In this document: piece after piece, positions 34,037 through 49,803 of the stretch
How the letters are laid out: the number at the start of each line of letters is the position of its first letter
Position numbering within the stretch: the first letter of the stretch is position 1
DNA from: UBA1431 sp002329665
Lineage (GTDB): Bacteria; Bacillota; Clostridia; Christensenellales; UBA1431
Direction of reading: 5' to 3'
Length of the DNA: 64,000 nucleotides
Assembly (NCBI GenBank): GCA_040772545.1
Contig: JAXGXY010000002.1
Span: 62,001 to 126,000 of the forward strand
Position numbers and translations under genes: made by a program
The notes under the pieces: generated by a model
What the model was told of the DNA's origin: nothing
The model's database searches: none
What the model saw: the letters and a program-made list of their open reading frames with translations, nothing else

Positions 34037-34654
34037 TCAGGGAATGAATTGCTGGGTCATGGAAACGATGACGCCGCCGACTACTTTCACATGCATCAGC
34101 GGTTCCTCGACCATCCTCGTCCTGAATTCGTCGAACGAGACGGTTTCGGTGAGGTTGCCCGGGTCCTCGGGGTCGACTACGCTGATCGTGCAGCCGGGGG
34201 CGAGCGGGAACGTCCGGATCAGCTTGTTCACGTTACGGATGTAATAATCGTTGAGGACATAATAGTTTCCGTGTTCGTCCTTTTCCACGGCGTCGGAACC
34301 GTCCGCGAGCGCTTTGGCGACCGCCTCGTCGCCGAAGTACATGTCTACGTAGTCGATCCTGATGGTGTTGACGCCGCCGCTCACAAAGGCTTCGGTCACG
34401 ATACCCAGCCTGGTTTCCGTCACCCCCGCTGTCGCGGCGGCGGTGGGGACGGCCGGGGACGGTGTTACCGGCAAGGCCGTTACCTCGGCTGAAGAGGCGG
34501 ACGGGACGGACGGCGTTGCCGGCAGGGCCGTTACCTCGGCTGAAGAGGCGGACGGAACCGCGGGCGTAGCGTCGGCCCCGGCGGGCGCGGCGCACGCCCC
34601 CATGACCGCGGCTGTCAGGACGCAGAGCAGCACGACGAAAACTGTTTTTTTCAC
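34037..34654 (-). CDS. Putative lipoprotein with tandem Ser/Ala/Pro repeats
   Basis: The 205-residue product starts with KKTVFVVLLCVLTAAVMGAC, a lipoprotein-like signal with a slightly unusual lipobox (Met-Gly-Ala-Cys). Two copies of a 17-residue unit follow (VPSASSAEVTALP...TPS), encoded by an almost perfect 51-base tandem repeat around 34479-34555, then a globular domain of about 125 residues (GIVTEAFVSGGVNTIRIDYV, DDYYIRNVNKLIRTFPLAPG-like). GTG 34654 is chosen since GTAAAGGAGGG ends 6 bases upstream. I recognise no family for the globular part. Confidence 0.7.
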   Translation of the reverse strand: MKKTVFVVLLCVLTAAVMGACAAPAGADATPAVPSASSAEVTALPATPSVPSASSAEVTALPVTPSPAVPTAAATAGVTETRLGIVTEAFVSGGVNTIRIDYVDMYFGDEAVAKALADGSDAVEKDEHGNYYVLNDYYIRNVNKLIRTFPLAPGCTISVVDPEDPGNLTETVSFDEFRTRMVEEPLMHVKVVGGVIVSMTQQFIP

Positions 34655-35040
34655 GTCAAACCCTCCTTTACAATCGTGTATTCCTGTGTCGCGGCAAAAC
34701 CAAAGCCGCACGTGGTTATTGGCACAATCCTGCGCCGAATCGTTTCCGTATTCGCGTTATGCGTTGCAGGCCGATCCACTCTTATATGAAATTATAAAGG
34801 CAACAGTCCCGCAGGGCAACCGTCACATGGATTATTCCGTTATCCTGAGAGAACAGGAATCACGCGAAGCCATTTTGAGGTCCTGCGGTTTACGGTTGCC
34901 ATGCATGGCAAAGGATGACCTGGTCATGTGCCGGGAATCGCTGGGCCGGGCCTGTTGGAAGAAACAATGAGGTCACGTAAACATACTATAAAGTCAATTA
35001 GCGGCGAGGGCATGAGCCCTATTCTCATGATTACGGGACG
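34655..35040. other. Intergenic region without a supported gene
   Basis: About 385 bases between the lipoprotein gene (minus) and the peptidoglycan hydrolase gene (plus). A 47-codon frame (34827-34970, plus) has no ribosome binding site and no recognisable features. AT-rich patches near 34780-34800 may hold promoters, but no pair of boxes is convincing. Confidence 0.4.
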
Positions 35041-36063
35041 GTGAATGAAAAGATGAGCATTACGACGGAGGAGCTCGCGGCGTTTGTGAAAAAGGCGGCG
35101 GCGGAGAAATGGGGATACGTCTACGGCGGACAGGGACAAATATATACCCCCGAACTCGCGAAAAAATGGGCGGGTCAGGGGCGCGCGGGAAAAAGCGCCG
35201 ACTATTTCCTCAACGATTGCAGGCGATGGTTCGGTAAAGTGGTGGTAGACTGCAGCGGCCTGCTGGTCGAAGCCTTCCGAAGCAGGGACAGGGGTTATTA
35301 CGACAGGACGGCCAACACGTTCAGGGCCCAGGCGGTGGAGCGCGGCAGCATAAATGATATGCCGGGCATGGCGGGATTGGGCGTTTGGCGAAGCGGCCAT
35401 ATCGGCATCTATATCGGGGCGGACAAGGTCATCGAAGCGGGCGGGACGAGAGTGGGCGTAGTGGAAACCCCGTTATCGTCTCCCGCCACGGGGAAGGCGT
35501 GGAAGGAATGGCTCCATTTGAGAGGCGTGATCTGCGACTGCCCGCCGGGAGAGCACGAAGTCCCGGAAGACGCGTTTAACGTGAACCGGCTGCTCGAACT
35601 GACAAGCCCGATGATGTCCGGCGACGACGTGCGCGACGTGCAGGAAGAGCTCATGGCCCGGAAATACAGCGTCGGCAGCGCGGGCGCGGACGGCGTATAC
35701 GGTCCGGATACAGCACAGGCCGTGAAACAGTTCCAGCGGGACAAGGGGCTGCGGGCGGACGGCGTTGTCGGCCCGAAAACGACGACGGCCCTGGGAGGCC
35801 TGTGGGAGGACGCAGAGGCGGCTTTCGCCGTCGCAAGGCTGCTAAAACTGACGAGCCCGATGATGTCCGGCGACGACGTGCAGGCCGTGCAGGAGGCGTT
35901 GACGGCTCAGGATTACGATGTGGGCGTGAACGGGGCAGACGGCGTATACGGCCCGGACACCGCAAAGGCCGTGCAGCGGTTCCAGCGGGACGAGGGGCTG
36001 CGGGCGGACGGCATCGTCGGCCCGGAAACGACGCGAGCCCTGGGAGGGCAGTGGAGCGGGTGA
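35041..36063 (+). CDS. NlpC/P60-like peptidoglycan hydrolase with two PG-binding domains
   Basis: Residues about 1-170 resemble an NlpC/P60 cysteine peptidase (VVVDCSGLLVEAF with the nucleophile, RSGHIGIYIG with the histidine). Residues about 185-260 and 265-340 are two near-identical PG_binding_1 repeats (SPMMSGDDV..VQE, GADGVYGPDTA, RADG(V/I)VGP.T). There is no signal peptide or membrane segment, as in phage endolysins and some spore or mother-cell lytic enzymes. GTG 35041 or ATG 35053 may be the start; neither has a strong ribosome binding site. Confidence 0.8.
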   Translation: MNEKMSITTEELAAFVKKAAAEKWGYVYGGQGQIYTPELAKKWAGQGRAGKSADYFLNDCRRWFGKVVVDCSGLLVEAFRSRDRGYYDRTANTFRAQAVERGSINDMPGMAGLGVWRSGHIGIYIGADKVIEAGGTRVGVVETPLSSPATGKAWKEWLHLRGVICDCPPGEHEVPEDAFNVNRLLELTSPMMSGDDVRDVQEELMARKYSVGSAGADGVYGPDTAQAVKQFQRDKGLRADGVVGPKTTTALGGLWEDAEAAFAVARLLKLTSPMMSGDDVQAVQEALTAQDYDVGVNGADGVYGPDTAKAVQRFQRDEGLRADGIVGPETTRALGGQWSG

Positions 36064-36104
36064 CGGCGCGGGCACCGGCGGTTGCATATAAGATAATATG
36101 GCAT

Positions 36105-36134
36105 AAACGGCGTGATACCGGCGCCGTTTTTGTT
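36105..36134 (+). terminator. Terminator of the peptidoglycan hydrolase gene
   Basis: AAACGGCG (36105-36112) pairs with CGCCGTTT (36122-36129), followed by TTTGTTTTG. Confidence 0.8.
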
Positions 36135-36320
36135 TTGTCGCGGCGGGCTGGCCCGAAGCCGTACCCGGGAGAAGCCCCGCAATGCGAAGTTTTTGGGAAA
36201 GGGAGGAGCGACTTGGCGAGCGGGATTTCACTCTTGCGCGGAAGCGGGCGGTATGAGGTTTCGCGACGACGCGTGCGGAGTTGGCCCCGGTAAGGCGGCA
36301 TGGGCGCCGGATCGGCACAG

Positions 36321-36343
36321 AAACGGTGTGACGCCGTTTTTCT
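36321..36343 (+). terminator. Second terminator-like hairpin
   Basis: AAACGGTG (36321-36328) and CGCCGTTT (36332-36339) with a T run after it. The arms are almost the same as those of the hairpin 216 bases upstream. Confidence 0.6.
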
Positions 36344-36345
36344 GT

Positions 36346-36374
36346 TTGCATGCGCGGATGAGATGGTTTACTAT
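36346..36374 (+). promoter_or_regulatory. pgsA promoter
   Basis: TTGCAT (36346-36351), 17-base spacer, TACTAT (36369-36374), 39 bases before the pgsA start. Confidence 0.55.
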
Positions 36375-36413
36375 AGAGTTGCAGCAAGCGTTGTTTGAGA
36401 GAGGGTATGAACG

Positions 36414-36938
36414 TTGTTCAATGTGCCAAACATCCTCACGATGATCCGGCTCGTACTGGTCGTCGTGTTCTATTTCGTGTTCAATATCCCCGACCACATG
36501 CTCGCGCTGGCCATCTTCCTGGTCGCCGGCGCGACGGACCTGCTGGACGGCTACATCGCCCGCAAATACGACCTCGTCACGGACCTTGGCAAACTCCTCG
36601 ACCCGCTCGCCGACAAGCTGCTGCTGATCGTGGCGCTTTTCTGCCTGTATTCGGCGGGCTACGTCCCCCTCGTTTTCCCGATACTGGCCACCATCAAGGA
36701 GGTCGCCATGGTGGTGGGCGGCGCTTTGCTGTTGACCAGGGAGCATAAGGTGGTGTATTCTAAGACCATCGGCAAGATAGCGGCGGGAACGTTTTTCCTG
36801 GGCGTCGCGGCTTCCTTTTTCAAGCCGCAGATCGACCCGTACCACATCGTGGTGCTCAGCGCCGGCTTGGGGCTGTCGGTCGTCGCGATGGTCAGCTACG
36901 CCGCCGAGAATATTTTCCGGCGCAAAACCGAAGAATAG
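36414..36938 (+). CDS. pgsA: CDP-diacylglycerol-glycerol-3-phosphate 3-phosphatidyltransferase
   Basis: Makes phosphatidylglycerol phosphate from CDP-diacylglycerol, the entry to phosphatidylglycerol and cardiolipin. The 174-residue membrane protein carries the CDP-alcohol phosphotransferase motif D-G-x2-A-R-x8-G-x3-D-x3-D in LLDGYIARKYDLVTDLGKLL followed by DPLADK, and about five further hydrophobic segments. Start is TTG 36414 after GAGAGAGGG, giving the usual MFNVPNILTMIRL opening. Confidence 0.93.
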   Translation: MFNVPNILTMIRLVLVVVFYFVFNIPDHMLALAIFLVAGATDLLDGYIARKYDLVTDLGKLLDPLADKLLLIVALFCLYSAGYVPLVFPILATIKEVAMVVGGALLLTREHKVVYSKTIGKIAAGTFFLGVAASFFKPQIDPYHIVVLSAGLGLSVVAMVSYAAENIFRRKTEE

Positions 36939-36974
36939 TCGGAAACGGGCGGACGCAACCGAATAGACGCAACC

Positions 36975-37231
36975 GATGGAGGATGAGGAAGTACGCGCAC
37001 ACGCATCCCACGAAGCAGAGAGGGCCGTCCGCAGGCTGGAAGGCGGCCCGGGCGGGCTGGCGCGGAAGGGTCGCGTCCTCACGGCCGGAATCGTCCGGCA
37101 TAAGGTTCCCGGCACCCCGGGCGGCGAAGCGGCCGTTATCGCGCGATGAAGGGGCGCGTGCGAGCGCCTGAAATAAGGTGGTACCACGGAACAACCGCTT
37201 TCGTCCTTAACATGGGGGAAGCGGGTTTTTT
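36975..37231 (+). promoter_or_regulatory. T-box leader, specifier GUC (valine)
   Basis: The element has the conserved T-box AAGGTGGTACCACGG at 37175-37189, an AGTA bulge in the 5' side of stem I (36990-36993), and a GTC valine triplet at 37070-37072 in the opposite specifier loop, just before TCCTCA which pairs with TGAGGA at 36984-36989. A terminator CCGCTT...AAGCGG with a TTTTTT run ends at 37231. Uncharged tRNA-Val pairing with GUC and the UGGN core should stabilise the antiterminator and allow valS expression. A tRNA-Val(GAC) is encoded 6 kb away. Confidence 0.93.
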
Positions 37232-37249
37232 GTATGGGGGACGGAGCAT

Positions 37250-37462
37250 ATGCGGTGGTTTTTAAACGCCGGCGCTTCGGGCGCGATCGGGCTCGCGCTG
37301 CTCGCCTCGGCGGCGGCGTGTGCGTTCGGCGCGCGCCTGTTTTGCAGGCGCAGGGGCTACGACGAAGAAAAAACGGCGGACGCGGTTTTTCGCGCCAAGG
37401 TGCTGGCCATTATACTGGCCGTCGCCGGGACGGCGCTGGTCACCGACGTCGTCCGTTTCTGA
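37250..37462 (+). CDS. Small two-pass membrane protein, 70 aa, under the valine T-box
   Basis: Two hydrophobic segments (GASGAIGLALLASAAACAF and VLAIILAVAGTALVTDVV) flank a basic and acidic loop (LFCRRRGYDEEKTADAV). GGGGGACGGAGC precedes the ATG. The gene lies between the T-box terminator and valS, so it should rise when charged valine tRNA runs short. No family recognised; a role in amino acid transport or simply envelope maintenance cannot be told apart. Confidence 0.6.
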   Translation: MRWFLNAGASGAIGLALLASAAACAFGARLFCRRRGYDEEKTADAVFRAKVLAIILAVAGTALVTDVVRF

Positions 37463-37483
37463 AATTTTTACCGGAGGTTTTTT

Positions 37484-40120
<2,637 letters not shown>

Positions 40121-40126
40121 ATCGTT

Positions 40127-41401
<1,275 letters not shown>

Positions 41402-41470
41402 CCGGGCGGTGCCCTTTGCCCGGTCCCATGCATATGATGGCGCAAGGAAGATGCAGGGAGGCCGGTGCTT

Positions 41471-42367
41471 ATGGCGGGACAGGTGTGCATCGCATACGCG
41501 GGAGAAGACGCGCTCGCTTTCTGGGAGACGGACCCGTTGCGCGAAACGGGGCGGATGGACATCGCGGCGATGGCGGGGATGAAGGGGCTGGGGCCGAGGA
41601 GGCTCGCATGGGACCCGCTTTATAAGCGGCTCTACGTGTCCTGTTCGTTCGCAAACTGCGTCGGCGTGGTGGACATGGAAAAAAGGGAATGGCTCATGAC
41701 CGTATTCGTGGGATCGGCGCCCACCGACGTGTGCGTATGCGGGGACCGCGTGCTCGTATGCTGCTGTGAGAGCGAAAGCCTGTGGGCGCTGGACAGGGAG
41801 GACCCCTCCGCGGTGGGGTGCGTAAGGCTTCCCGGGTTCCCCTATTCCATGGACAATTCGAACCATACGCTGCTGCTGTGCTGCATCACGCGGCCCGCGG
41901 TATGGAGCGTGGACAAGGATCTAGCGATCGCCGGAGTGCTGGAGCTCTCCTGCGCGCCCATGCACGCCACGAAGCTCCCGGGCGGGGACATGCTCGTCAC
42001 CCTGCTGCCGGGGAACGGGTCCGACGCAGGCAGGCTCGTCCGCCTGGACCGAAAAGGCAGGGTCGTTTACGCGCTGGAGATGGGCGAGATGCCCGGCGTC
42101 GTTCGGCTCTCGGAAGACAACGGCCTGGCGGCCGCGGTGAACATGGAAGAGAGCGAACTGTTCCTCGTCGACCCGGACACGTTCTCGCACCGCAAACGCA
42201 GGATGTGCGCCATGCCCGACGACGTGCTCTTCCTTCCAAACGGGGCGGGGATACTGGCGACGTGCATGATCGACAACAGGGCCGTGCACCTGGACATGAG
42301 GGGGAAACCGGTGCAGTGCGCGACCGCCGGGAAAGAGCCGCGCGGCATGGTATGCCTCGACGCCTAG
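41471..42367 (+). CDS. YncE-like beta-propeller protein
   Basis: A 298-residue protein with repeated sheets of the YVTN/YncE type (RLYVSCSFANCVGVVDME, FVGSAPTDVCVCGDRVLV, LDRKGRVVYALEMGEMP, GAGILATCMIDNRAV). It lacks a signal peptide, so it is cytoplasmic or packed in the spore. The unusual Cys content (CVCGDRVLVCCCESES) is notable. ATG 41471 is chosen over GTG 41465 because the GGGAGG ribosome binding site is too close to the latter. It ends 4 bases inside the convergent DUF4364 gene. Confidence 0.65.
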   Translation: MAGQVCIAYAGEDALAFWETDPLRETGRMDIAAMAGMKGLGPRRLAWDPLYKRLYVSCSFANCVGVVDMEKREWLMTVFVGSAPTDVCVCGDRVLVCCCESESLWALDREDPSAVGCVRLPGFPYSMDNSNHTLLLCCITRPAVWSVDKDLAIAGVLELSCAPMHATKLPGGDMLVTLLPGNGSDAGRLVRLDRKGRVVYALEMGEMPGVVRLSEDNGLAAAVNMEESELFLVDPDTFSHRKRRMCAMPDDVLFLPNGAGILATCMIDNRAVHLDMRGKPVQCATAGKEPRGMVCLDA

Positions 42368-42897
42368 TCGGCGGGGGAGAGGAGCGAAGTGAGGATGTGC
42401 GCGTACAACGCTGGCGACTGCGACTGCCACCGGCTGCACAGCTTCCGGGCCTCGTCCGCCGTCGCTACGTTCAGCTTGATGCGCATGATCTCGATGGTGC
42501 CTTCGGTCATCCAGAGTTCGGCAAGGTACTGGCCGTGCGCGATGCAGCGGTAGTCCGCGCCCGTCTGCGCCTGGAGCCTGAGGGTATCGGCGTGGTCCTG
42601 CATGTACGCGTTCAGGCGGCGGTGCAGGCTGCCGGGCAGGGTGGGCTCGAGGTTGTGAAGCACGTCCCTGCCTGCGGGGAGCAGGCGCAGCGCGTTGCCG
42701 GCCGACGTGCGCTGTTCCTGGATAAGGTTGGAGGAGACGAGCTGCGCGACCGCGAGCGAAACGTCGAAGAAATGCAGGTGAAGATGCCCGAGCAGGATGT
42801 CCTCGAGCTGTTGCCTCGTCAGCGCTACGTTCGCGCGGTGGAGCACGAAAAGCATGCAAAGTTTGGCCGTGTTTAAATCGGTAAGCCCTGACGCCAT
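42364..42897 (-). CDS. DUF4364 family winged-helix protein
   Basis: A 177-residue protein of a Clostridia family (DUF4364) with an N-terminal winged helix (LNTAKLCMLFVLHRANVALTR, LAVAQLVSSNLIQEQ) and a C-terminal ligand-like domain. Probably a DNA-binding regulator of unknown target. A GGAGGTTGGG ribosome binding site precedes ATG and a TTGTGT-16-TATAAT promoter lies upstream. It overlaps the end of the propeller gene by 4 bases. Confidence 0.85.
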   Translation of the reverse strand: MASGLTDLNTAKLCMLFVLHRANVALTRQQLEDILLGHLHLHFFDVSLAVAQLVSSNLIQEQRTSAGNALRLLPAGRDVLHNLEPTLPGSLHRRLNAYMQDHADTLRLQAQTGADYRCIAHGQYLAELWMTEGTIEIMRIKLNVATADEARKLCSRWQSQSPALYAHILTSLLSPAD

Positions 42898-42920
42898 CTG
42901 AACCCAACCTCCGATTATTC

Positions 42921-42948
42921 ATTATAGCATAAATGGGTGCATACACAA
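42921..42948 (-). promoter_or_regulatory. Promoter of the DUF4364 gene
   Basis: On the minus strand TTGTGT (42948-42943), 16-base spacer, TATAAT (42926-42921). Confidence 0.65.
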
Positions 42949-42954
42949 AAAGGC

Positions 42955-42982
42955 TTGCATTTCCGCGGTTTTTCGGTATAAT
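42955..42982 (+). promoter_or_regulatory. Promoter of tRNA-Val
   Basis: TTGCAT (42955-42960), 16-base spacer, TATAAT (42977-42982), 18 bases before the mature tRNA. Confidence 0.75.
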
Positions 42983-43000
42983 AAATGTTGCATGCGGCGC

Positions 43001-43077
43001 GGGGTTATAGCTCAGCTGGTCAGAGCGCTACGTTGACATCGTAGAGGTCGTTGGTTCGAGCCCAATTAACCCCACCA
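43001..43077 (+). tRNA. tRNA-Val (anticodon GAC)
   Basis: A complete cloverleaf of 77 bases with encoded CCA: acceptor GGGGTTA pairs with TAACCCC, D arm GCTC...GAGC, anticodon arm CTACG-TTGACAT-CGTAG giving GAC, and T arm with GGTTCGAGCC. It reads GUC and GUU, matching the GUC specifier of the valS T-box. Confidence 0.95.
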
Positions 43078-43085
43078 GCGCATGG

Positions 43086-43125
43086 AATCAGGGTTTTCGC
43101 CTATTTGGCGGGCCCTGATTTTCGT
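43086..43125 (+). terminator. Terminator after tRNA-Val
   Basis: AATCAGGG (43086-43093) pairs with CCCTGATT (43113-43120), with an inner CGCC/GGCG stem, then TTCG. The 200 bases beyond, up to the Cys-rich gene, show nothing else I can support. Confidence 0.8.
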
Positions 43126-43337
43126 TTGGGCTGCCCGATTCGGGCGCGCAATAGGCGGAGAACGTTTCGTATGCCGCCACGCCCGGAGAAAACGAGGTTC
43201 GATGCTTTTTGCCCCGGCTCCCGATGCCTGCGCGTTGGTTTTTCAAAGCATATGGAGAACCGTTGAAACAGTACCTTTGATTATTTTTGGAATATGCTGA
43301 TTAGGCGACCGTAAAAGTTAGAAAGGGAGTCTCAAAG

Positions 43338-43649
43338 ATGAAAGACGGCAAATGCGTAGATTACTGCAAAGTGAATGATATATGCAACGACGAACATTGT
43401 CACCATGATTGCAAAAACGAAATTCTTTGTTGTGAGGCAAAGGTATGCAGATGCGGCGCAGAGCTTTTTTGCACGGTTGCTGAAAGGTTGTCGTGCGAAA
43501 TAAAGATGGCGAGGAGTTCGCGGGAGCTGGCGTGCTTTATCGAATTGAGCAACAGCTTTTTGATCGCCAGTGCGCAGAAAGAAAATGCGATCAGCAGCGT
43601 TTTATGTTGTCTCGGCGTGAATGAAGAAAAGATGCTTAAGTGTCCATAA
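43338..43649 (+). CDS. Cysteine-rich small protein, 103 aa
   Basis: Fifteen cysteines in 103 residues, mostly in the first half (KCVDYCKVNDIC, HCHHDCKNE, LCCEAKVCRCGAELFC), followed by a plainer helical part and a final CC and C. This could bind metal or form disulfides in a spore coat, but no family is recognised. GAAAGGGAGTC precedes ATG 43338. Its codons are more AT-rich than those of the neighbours, suggesting it came from elsewhere. A terminator follows. Confidence 0.65.
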   Translation: MKDGKCVDYCKVNDICNDEHCHHDCKNEILCCEAKVCRCGAELFCTVAERLSCEIKMARSSRELACFIELSNSFLIASAQKENAISSVLCCLGVNEEKMLKCP

Positions 43650-43665
43650 GCGTTATTATTTAATA

Positions 43666-43689
43666 AGAAGGGAGCAAATGCTCCCTTCT
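43666..43689. terminator. Perfect hairpin terminator after the Cys-rich gene
   Basis: AGAAGGGAGC (43666-43675), loop AAAT, GCTCCCTTCT (43680-43689). Only a weak T tail; AT-rich before, so it may act in both directions. Confidence 0.7.
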
Positions 43690-43691
43690 AG

Positions 43692-43828
43692 GCCGTCGAC
43701 AAACCCTTCGGGATTTGTCGACGGTTTTCTGTGTGGAAAAAATGACTTTTTTTCCGCCAATCTGACGCACATGTCGTCAGATTGGATTGAAGGCGGGGGA
43801 TTGCATCCCCACACCCCCTGCCAGTCCG
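43692..43828 (+). repeat. Hairpin-cassette repeat, family A, full copy
   Basis: Modules in order: CGTCGACAAA...TTTGTCGACG hairpin (43694-43722), an A/T hairpin (43736-43756), CCAATCTGACG-CACATGT-CGTCAGATTGG (43759-43787) followed by ATTGAA, and GGGGGATTGCATCCCC (43793-43808). The following 270 bases to the rrn promoter contain no gene that I can support. Confidence 0.8.
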
Positions 43829-44104
43829 GGGAGCATATCCTCCTTCTTTCCTGTTTTTCTTCGGAGGACCCTTGCCCGTCAGCCCGCCCATAATGTCCGC
43901 GCCTATGCACAAGGTGCCGTGTACGGTTTGCCGGGCAGGCCATATTCGATCGGTTTTCCTGCAGCATTTTGGTTGGCCGCACAAAAAGGTTCTTCTTTAA
44001 CTCGCAGAACGCTTCATACTACCGGACGACTGGCTCCGGATAATCGGCTGGAACCAGAGCCTGTCCGCGTTTCTTTTTCTTTATGCGATATTGTTTTGCG
44101 GGTG

Positions 44105-44133
44105 TTGACAAAGGACAAAGTAATTGGTAAGAT
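44105..44133 (+). promoter_or_regulatory. rrn operon promoter
   Basis: TTGACA (44105-44110), 17-base spacer, TAAGAT (44128-44133), about 180 bases before the mature 16S. A leader with CTTGAAAACT (near 44187) follows, as usual for processing and antitermination. Confidence 0.85.
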
Positions 44134-44313
44134 AATAAAGCCGCCTGAGAGGCGGGTTTCGCCTTAAAGAGGCGGGAAGGCAGCAGCTTGAAAACTATAC
44201 AGTACACCTAAGCAAGGTAAGAGACAGACAAAGAAGAAGCCAGAGAGACTTTGAGTTAAAGAGAACCCCGTCCGGTGTTTTGAGAGAAGAAGCGCGGGGC
44301 GGGACAAAGGATT

Positions 44314-45856
<1,543 letters not shown>

Positions 45857-46032
45857 GGGAGTAAGGATTCGAGAGAATCGTACTTCATAGGTCGATAGTG
45901 TTTCTGGCAAGCGACATCGGCGAAGGGGTACTGTATGGTTTTGAGGCCGCTGGGCGTCTTAATGTAATTTAACTATGTTAAGATGGCATTCCTGCCTCAA
46001 CGGCAGGGAGCGGGCTTCACTCTTGGACGTAA

Positions 46033-46168
46033 GCACGTCCCCGGGGTATGGGGGCGGAGGCTCCCATGTTCAGCGACATGTGCGGCGAATCGGTGAAGAA
46101 ACGGCGCCGGGAGCGGCGTTTCAACCGACCGGGAACCAGACAAATCCCGAAGGGATTTGCTCTGGCCC
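46033..46168 (-). repeat. Hairpin-cassette repeat, family A, inverted copy in the 16S-23S spacer
   Basis: Read on the minus strand the modules are in the standard order: GACAAA/TTTG hairpin (46144-46161 side), GAAACG...CGTTTC hairpin (46096-46124), a CACATGT-containing hairpin (46067-46092, GCGACATGTGC) and the G-run hairpin (46037-46062). Sequence is diverged but pairing is largely kept. Confidence 0.6.
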
Positions 46169-46175
46169 AGCAGAC

Positions 46176-46231
46176 GGGGGTGTAGCTCAGCTGGGAGAGC
46201 ACCTGCCTTGCACGCAGGGGGTCAGCGGTTC
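46176..46231 (+). pseudogene. tRNA-Ala (anticodon TGC), truncated in the T loop
   Basis: The 5' 56 bases are a normal tRNA-Ala(TGC): acceptor GGGGGTG, D arm GCTCAGCTGGGAGAGC, anticodon arm CCTGC-CTTGCAC-GCAGG, variable loop and the start of the T arm (AGCGGTTC). The expected continuation GAGTCCGCT...CACC...ACCA is absent; instead a family B repeat starts (TCGTCGGAGCAAAC). No displaced 3' end is found in the rest of the spacer. Confidence 0.8.
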
Positions 46232-46352
46232 TCGTCGGAGCAAACTACGCTCCACTCCGAACCCCCTAAGCGCTTTGCGCGGCGGGGATTCGTCGCAACG
46301 CTCCGTTGCTCCTCCTTATCCCCACAAAGCTTGCGCTTTGCGGGGAGGTACT
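46232..46352 (-). repeat. Interspersed repeat, family B, copy that replaces the tRNA-Ala 3' end
   Basis: The plus-strand reading TCGTCGGAGCAAACTACGC, then GAACCCCCTAAGCGC, GGGGATTCGTCGC, CGCTCCGTTGCTCCTCC and a CAAAGC...GCTTTG hairpin is the reverse complement of the block at 49951-50144 and 19153-19365. Confidence 0.7.
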
Positions 46353-46367
46353 CGGGAAGGGCTGTGT

Positions 46368-46444
<77 letters not shown>

Positions 46445-46447
46445 CCG

Positions 46448-46553
46448 CGTCGGAGCAAACTACGCTCTGCTCCCGCGTCGGAGCGGACTGCGCTTCGCTC
46501 GCTTACGGGCAAAGCCCGAAAGCTCGCGCGCTCCGTCGCTCCTCCTTTAACGT
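46448..46553 (-). repeat. Interspersed repeat, family B, degenerate copy after tRNA-Ile
   Basis: Starts 4 bases after the tRNA-Ile CCA with CGTCGGAGCAAACTACGCTC, repeats CGTCGGAGC about 25 bases later, and ends GCTCCGTCGCTCCTCC, as in the copy at 46232. Confidence 0.6.
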
Positions 46554-46593
46554 GAGAGGCGCTGGGGCCTCACCTTCTGGAAGGCAGAACGTT

Positions 46594-46730
46594 CCAGGGG
46601 GTATGGGGGATCGCAATCCCCCATGTCAATCCAATCTGGCGACATGCGCGTCAGATTGGGGAAGAAATGTTGCGAAGTAACATTTCAACCGACCAGGAAT
46701 CCGCATAGGGCCGAAGGCCCGAATGCGGCA
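46594..46730 (-). repeat. Hairpin-cassette repeat, family A, second inverted copy in the rrn spacer
   Basis: On the minus strand: CCGCAT/ATGCGG hairpin with GGGCC/GGCCC (46706-46729), GAAATGTT...AACATTTC (46664-46689), CCAATCTG...CAGATTGG with a GACGCGCATGTC core (46633-46658) and GGGGGATTGCGATCCCC (46605-46622). The stems are kept while sequences differ from other copies. Confidence 0.65.
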
Positions 46731-46880
46731 AGGAAAGCCGGAGGCTTTCCGGAAGAAGAGCACCTTGAAAACCGCATAACGAAGTAAAGCGAGAGCAAGA
46801 AAAGGGTAAGATGCGCTTTTAGAAGGAAAGTGCAGCATACTGAAAGATTCGCTTGGTAAAACAAGAGTCAAGGGAAGAGA

Positions 46881-49803
<2,923 letters not shown>

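Larger units (their letters stand above)
36064..36413. other. Intergenic region with two terminators and the pgsA promoter
   Basis: About 350 bases. It holds a terminator at 36105-36134, a second similar hairpin at 36321-36343, and a TTGCAT-17-TACTAT promoter at 36346-36374. No coding frame is supported. Confidence 0.55.

Noticed and set aside
34827..34970. A 47-codon frame between the lipoprotein and hydrolase genes
   Set aside because: No ribosome binding site and no family features.
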